64,000 nt of DNA from CAYNJY01 sp964397755 (GTDB lineage: Bacteria > Patescibacteriota > Microgenomatia > UBA10105 > UBA927): NCBI GenBank assembly GCA_964397755.1, contig CAYNJY010000005.1, positions 5,341 through 69,340 on the forward strand, read 5' to 3'. How positions within the stretch are numbered: position 1 is the stretch's first letter; the number at the start of each line of letters is the position of its first letter. Under the pieces are notes generated by a model. It worked only from the letters and a program-made list of their open reading frames with translations, did not search any database and was not told where the DNA came from. A program made the position numbers and the translations under genes. This document shows, in pieces, positions 63,948-64,000 of the stretch.

Positions 63948-64000
63948 ATGCCTGCACGATATCCAATCTTTACAAATCAGGGGTATTACCACGTCTATAA
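63948..64000 (+). CDS. REP-associated tyrosine transposase 3, N-terminal fragment
   Basis: From the ATG at 63948 the frame reads MPARYPIFTNQGYYHVY to the window end, the RAYT N-terminal pattern (compare GYYHAYNRG and IYHVYNRG in the other two). It lies just after a REP3 palindrome. Confidence 0.7.
   Translation, partial: MPARYPIFTNQGYYHVY

Noticed and set aside
1..64000. Alternative genetic code with TG A read as glycine or tryptophan
   Set aside because: TGA ends many genes cleanly (gyrA, tldD, cysS, cbs) and does not appear within conserved domains.

Overview
The window is about 64 kb of a small, densely coded bacterial chromosome, most likely from a Patescibacteria/CPR bacterium (Microgenomates-like is my best guess, not proven). 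The reasons are short informational genes, a release factor 1 lacking its first domain, small lineage-type hypothetical proteins, many promoters whose -10 box lies 5-8 nt before the ATG (apparently leaderless mRNAs), and many palindromic or 7-nt 'word' repeats, some inside genes in frame. TGA is used as a stop, so this is the standard bacterial code. Two 100-N assembly gaps are present (17684-17783 and 37948-38047).

Layout. 1-2.8 kb: 5' end of a PilB/GspE-type ATPase gene, a DNA polymerase III delta'-like gene, and a REP-associated tyrosine transposase (RAYT1) riddled with its own palindrome. 2.8-9.4 kb: gyrB, a proton-pumping pyrophosphatase and gyrA. 9.4-13.2 kb: a broken cupin, folD, a C39-like protein, an Xer recombinase and a 2H-type protein. 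13.2-14.1 kb: noncoding, with strong hairpins. 14.1-26.3 kb: membrane protein, yebC, TPR protein, LytR_C protein, Kef-type antiporter, rluA, DksA-like, lgt, MFS transporter and a tldD/tldE pair. 26.3-30.6 kb: RAYT2, tRNA-Leu, dnaB, an MBL-fold protein and two exported proteins. 30.6-37 kb: a TrpR/YerC-type regulator followed by two amino-acid operons, each with a palindromic operator, a short His-His-containing leader peptide and a terminator (histidine ammonia-lyase-like plus PLP enzymes; hisC-like plus hisS). 37-46 kb: EamA transporter, rpmE, short prfA, pckA, htrA, ctpA, rpsR-ssb-rpsF and ychF. 46-64 kb: mostly minus strand. It holds cysS, a glycosyltransferase, a DUF59 protein, recR, prs, HAD, an aminotransferase-cbs-ahcY cluster, a PfkB kinase, ybaB, dnaX, ybeY, yqeY, rpsU, HIT and DHH genes, and the first codons of RAYT3.

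How the parts fit. Replication and translation housekeeping dominates. Carbon and energy functions are sparse (pyrophosphatase, ATP-type PEP carboxykinase, FolD). A methyl-cycle module (AhcY, CBS, PfkB sugar/adenosine-type kinase, aminotransferase) would remove S-adenosylhomocysteine. The most unusual block is 30.6-37 kb. It looks like a histidine-responsive regulon with two layers of control: a TrpR-family repressor on related palindromes, and transcription attenuation through leader peptides with tandem His codons. Across the whole window, at least three RAYT/REP pairs, a 13-bp-TIR element in two copies, and in-frame palindromic and heptamer insertions show heavy colonisation by short non-autonomous repeats.
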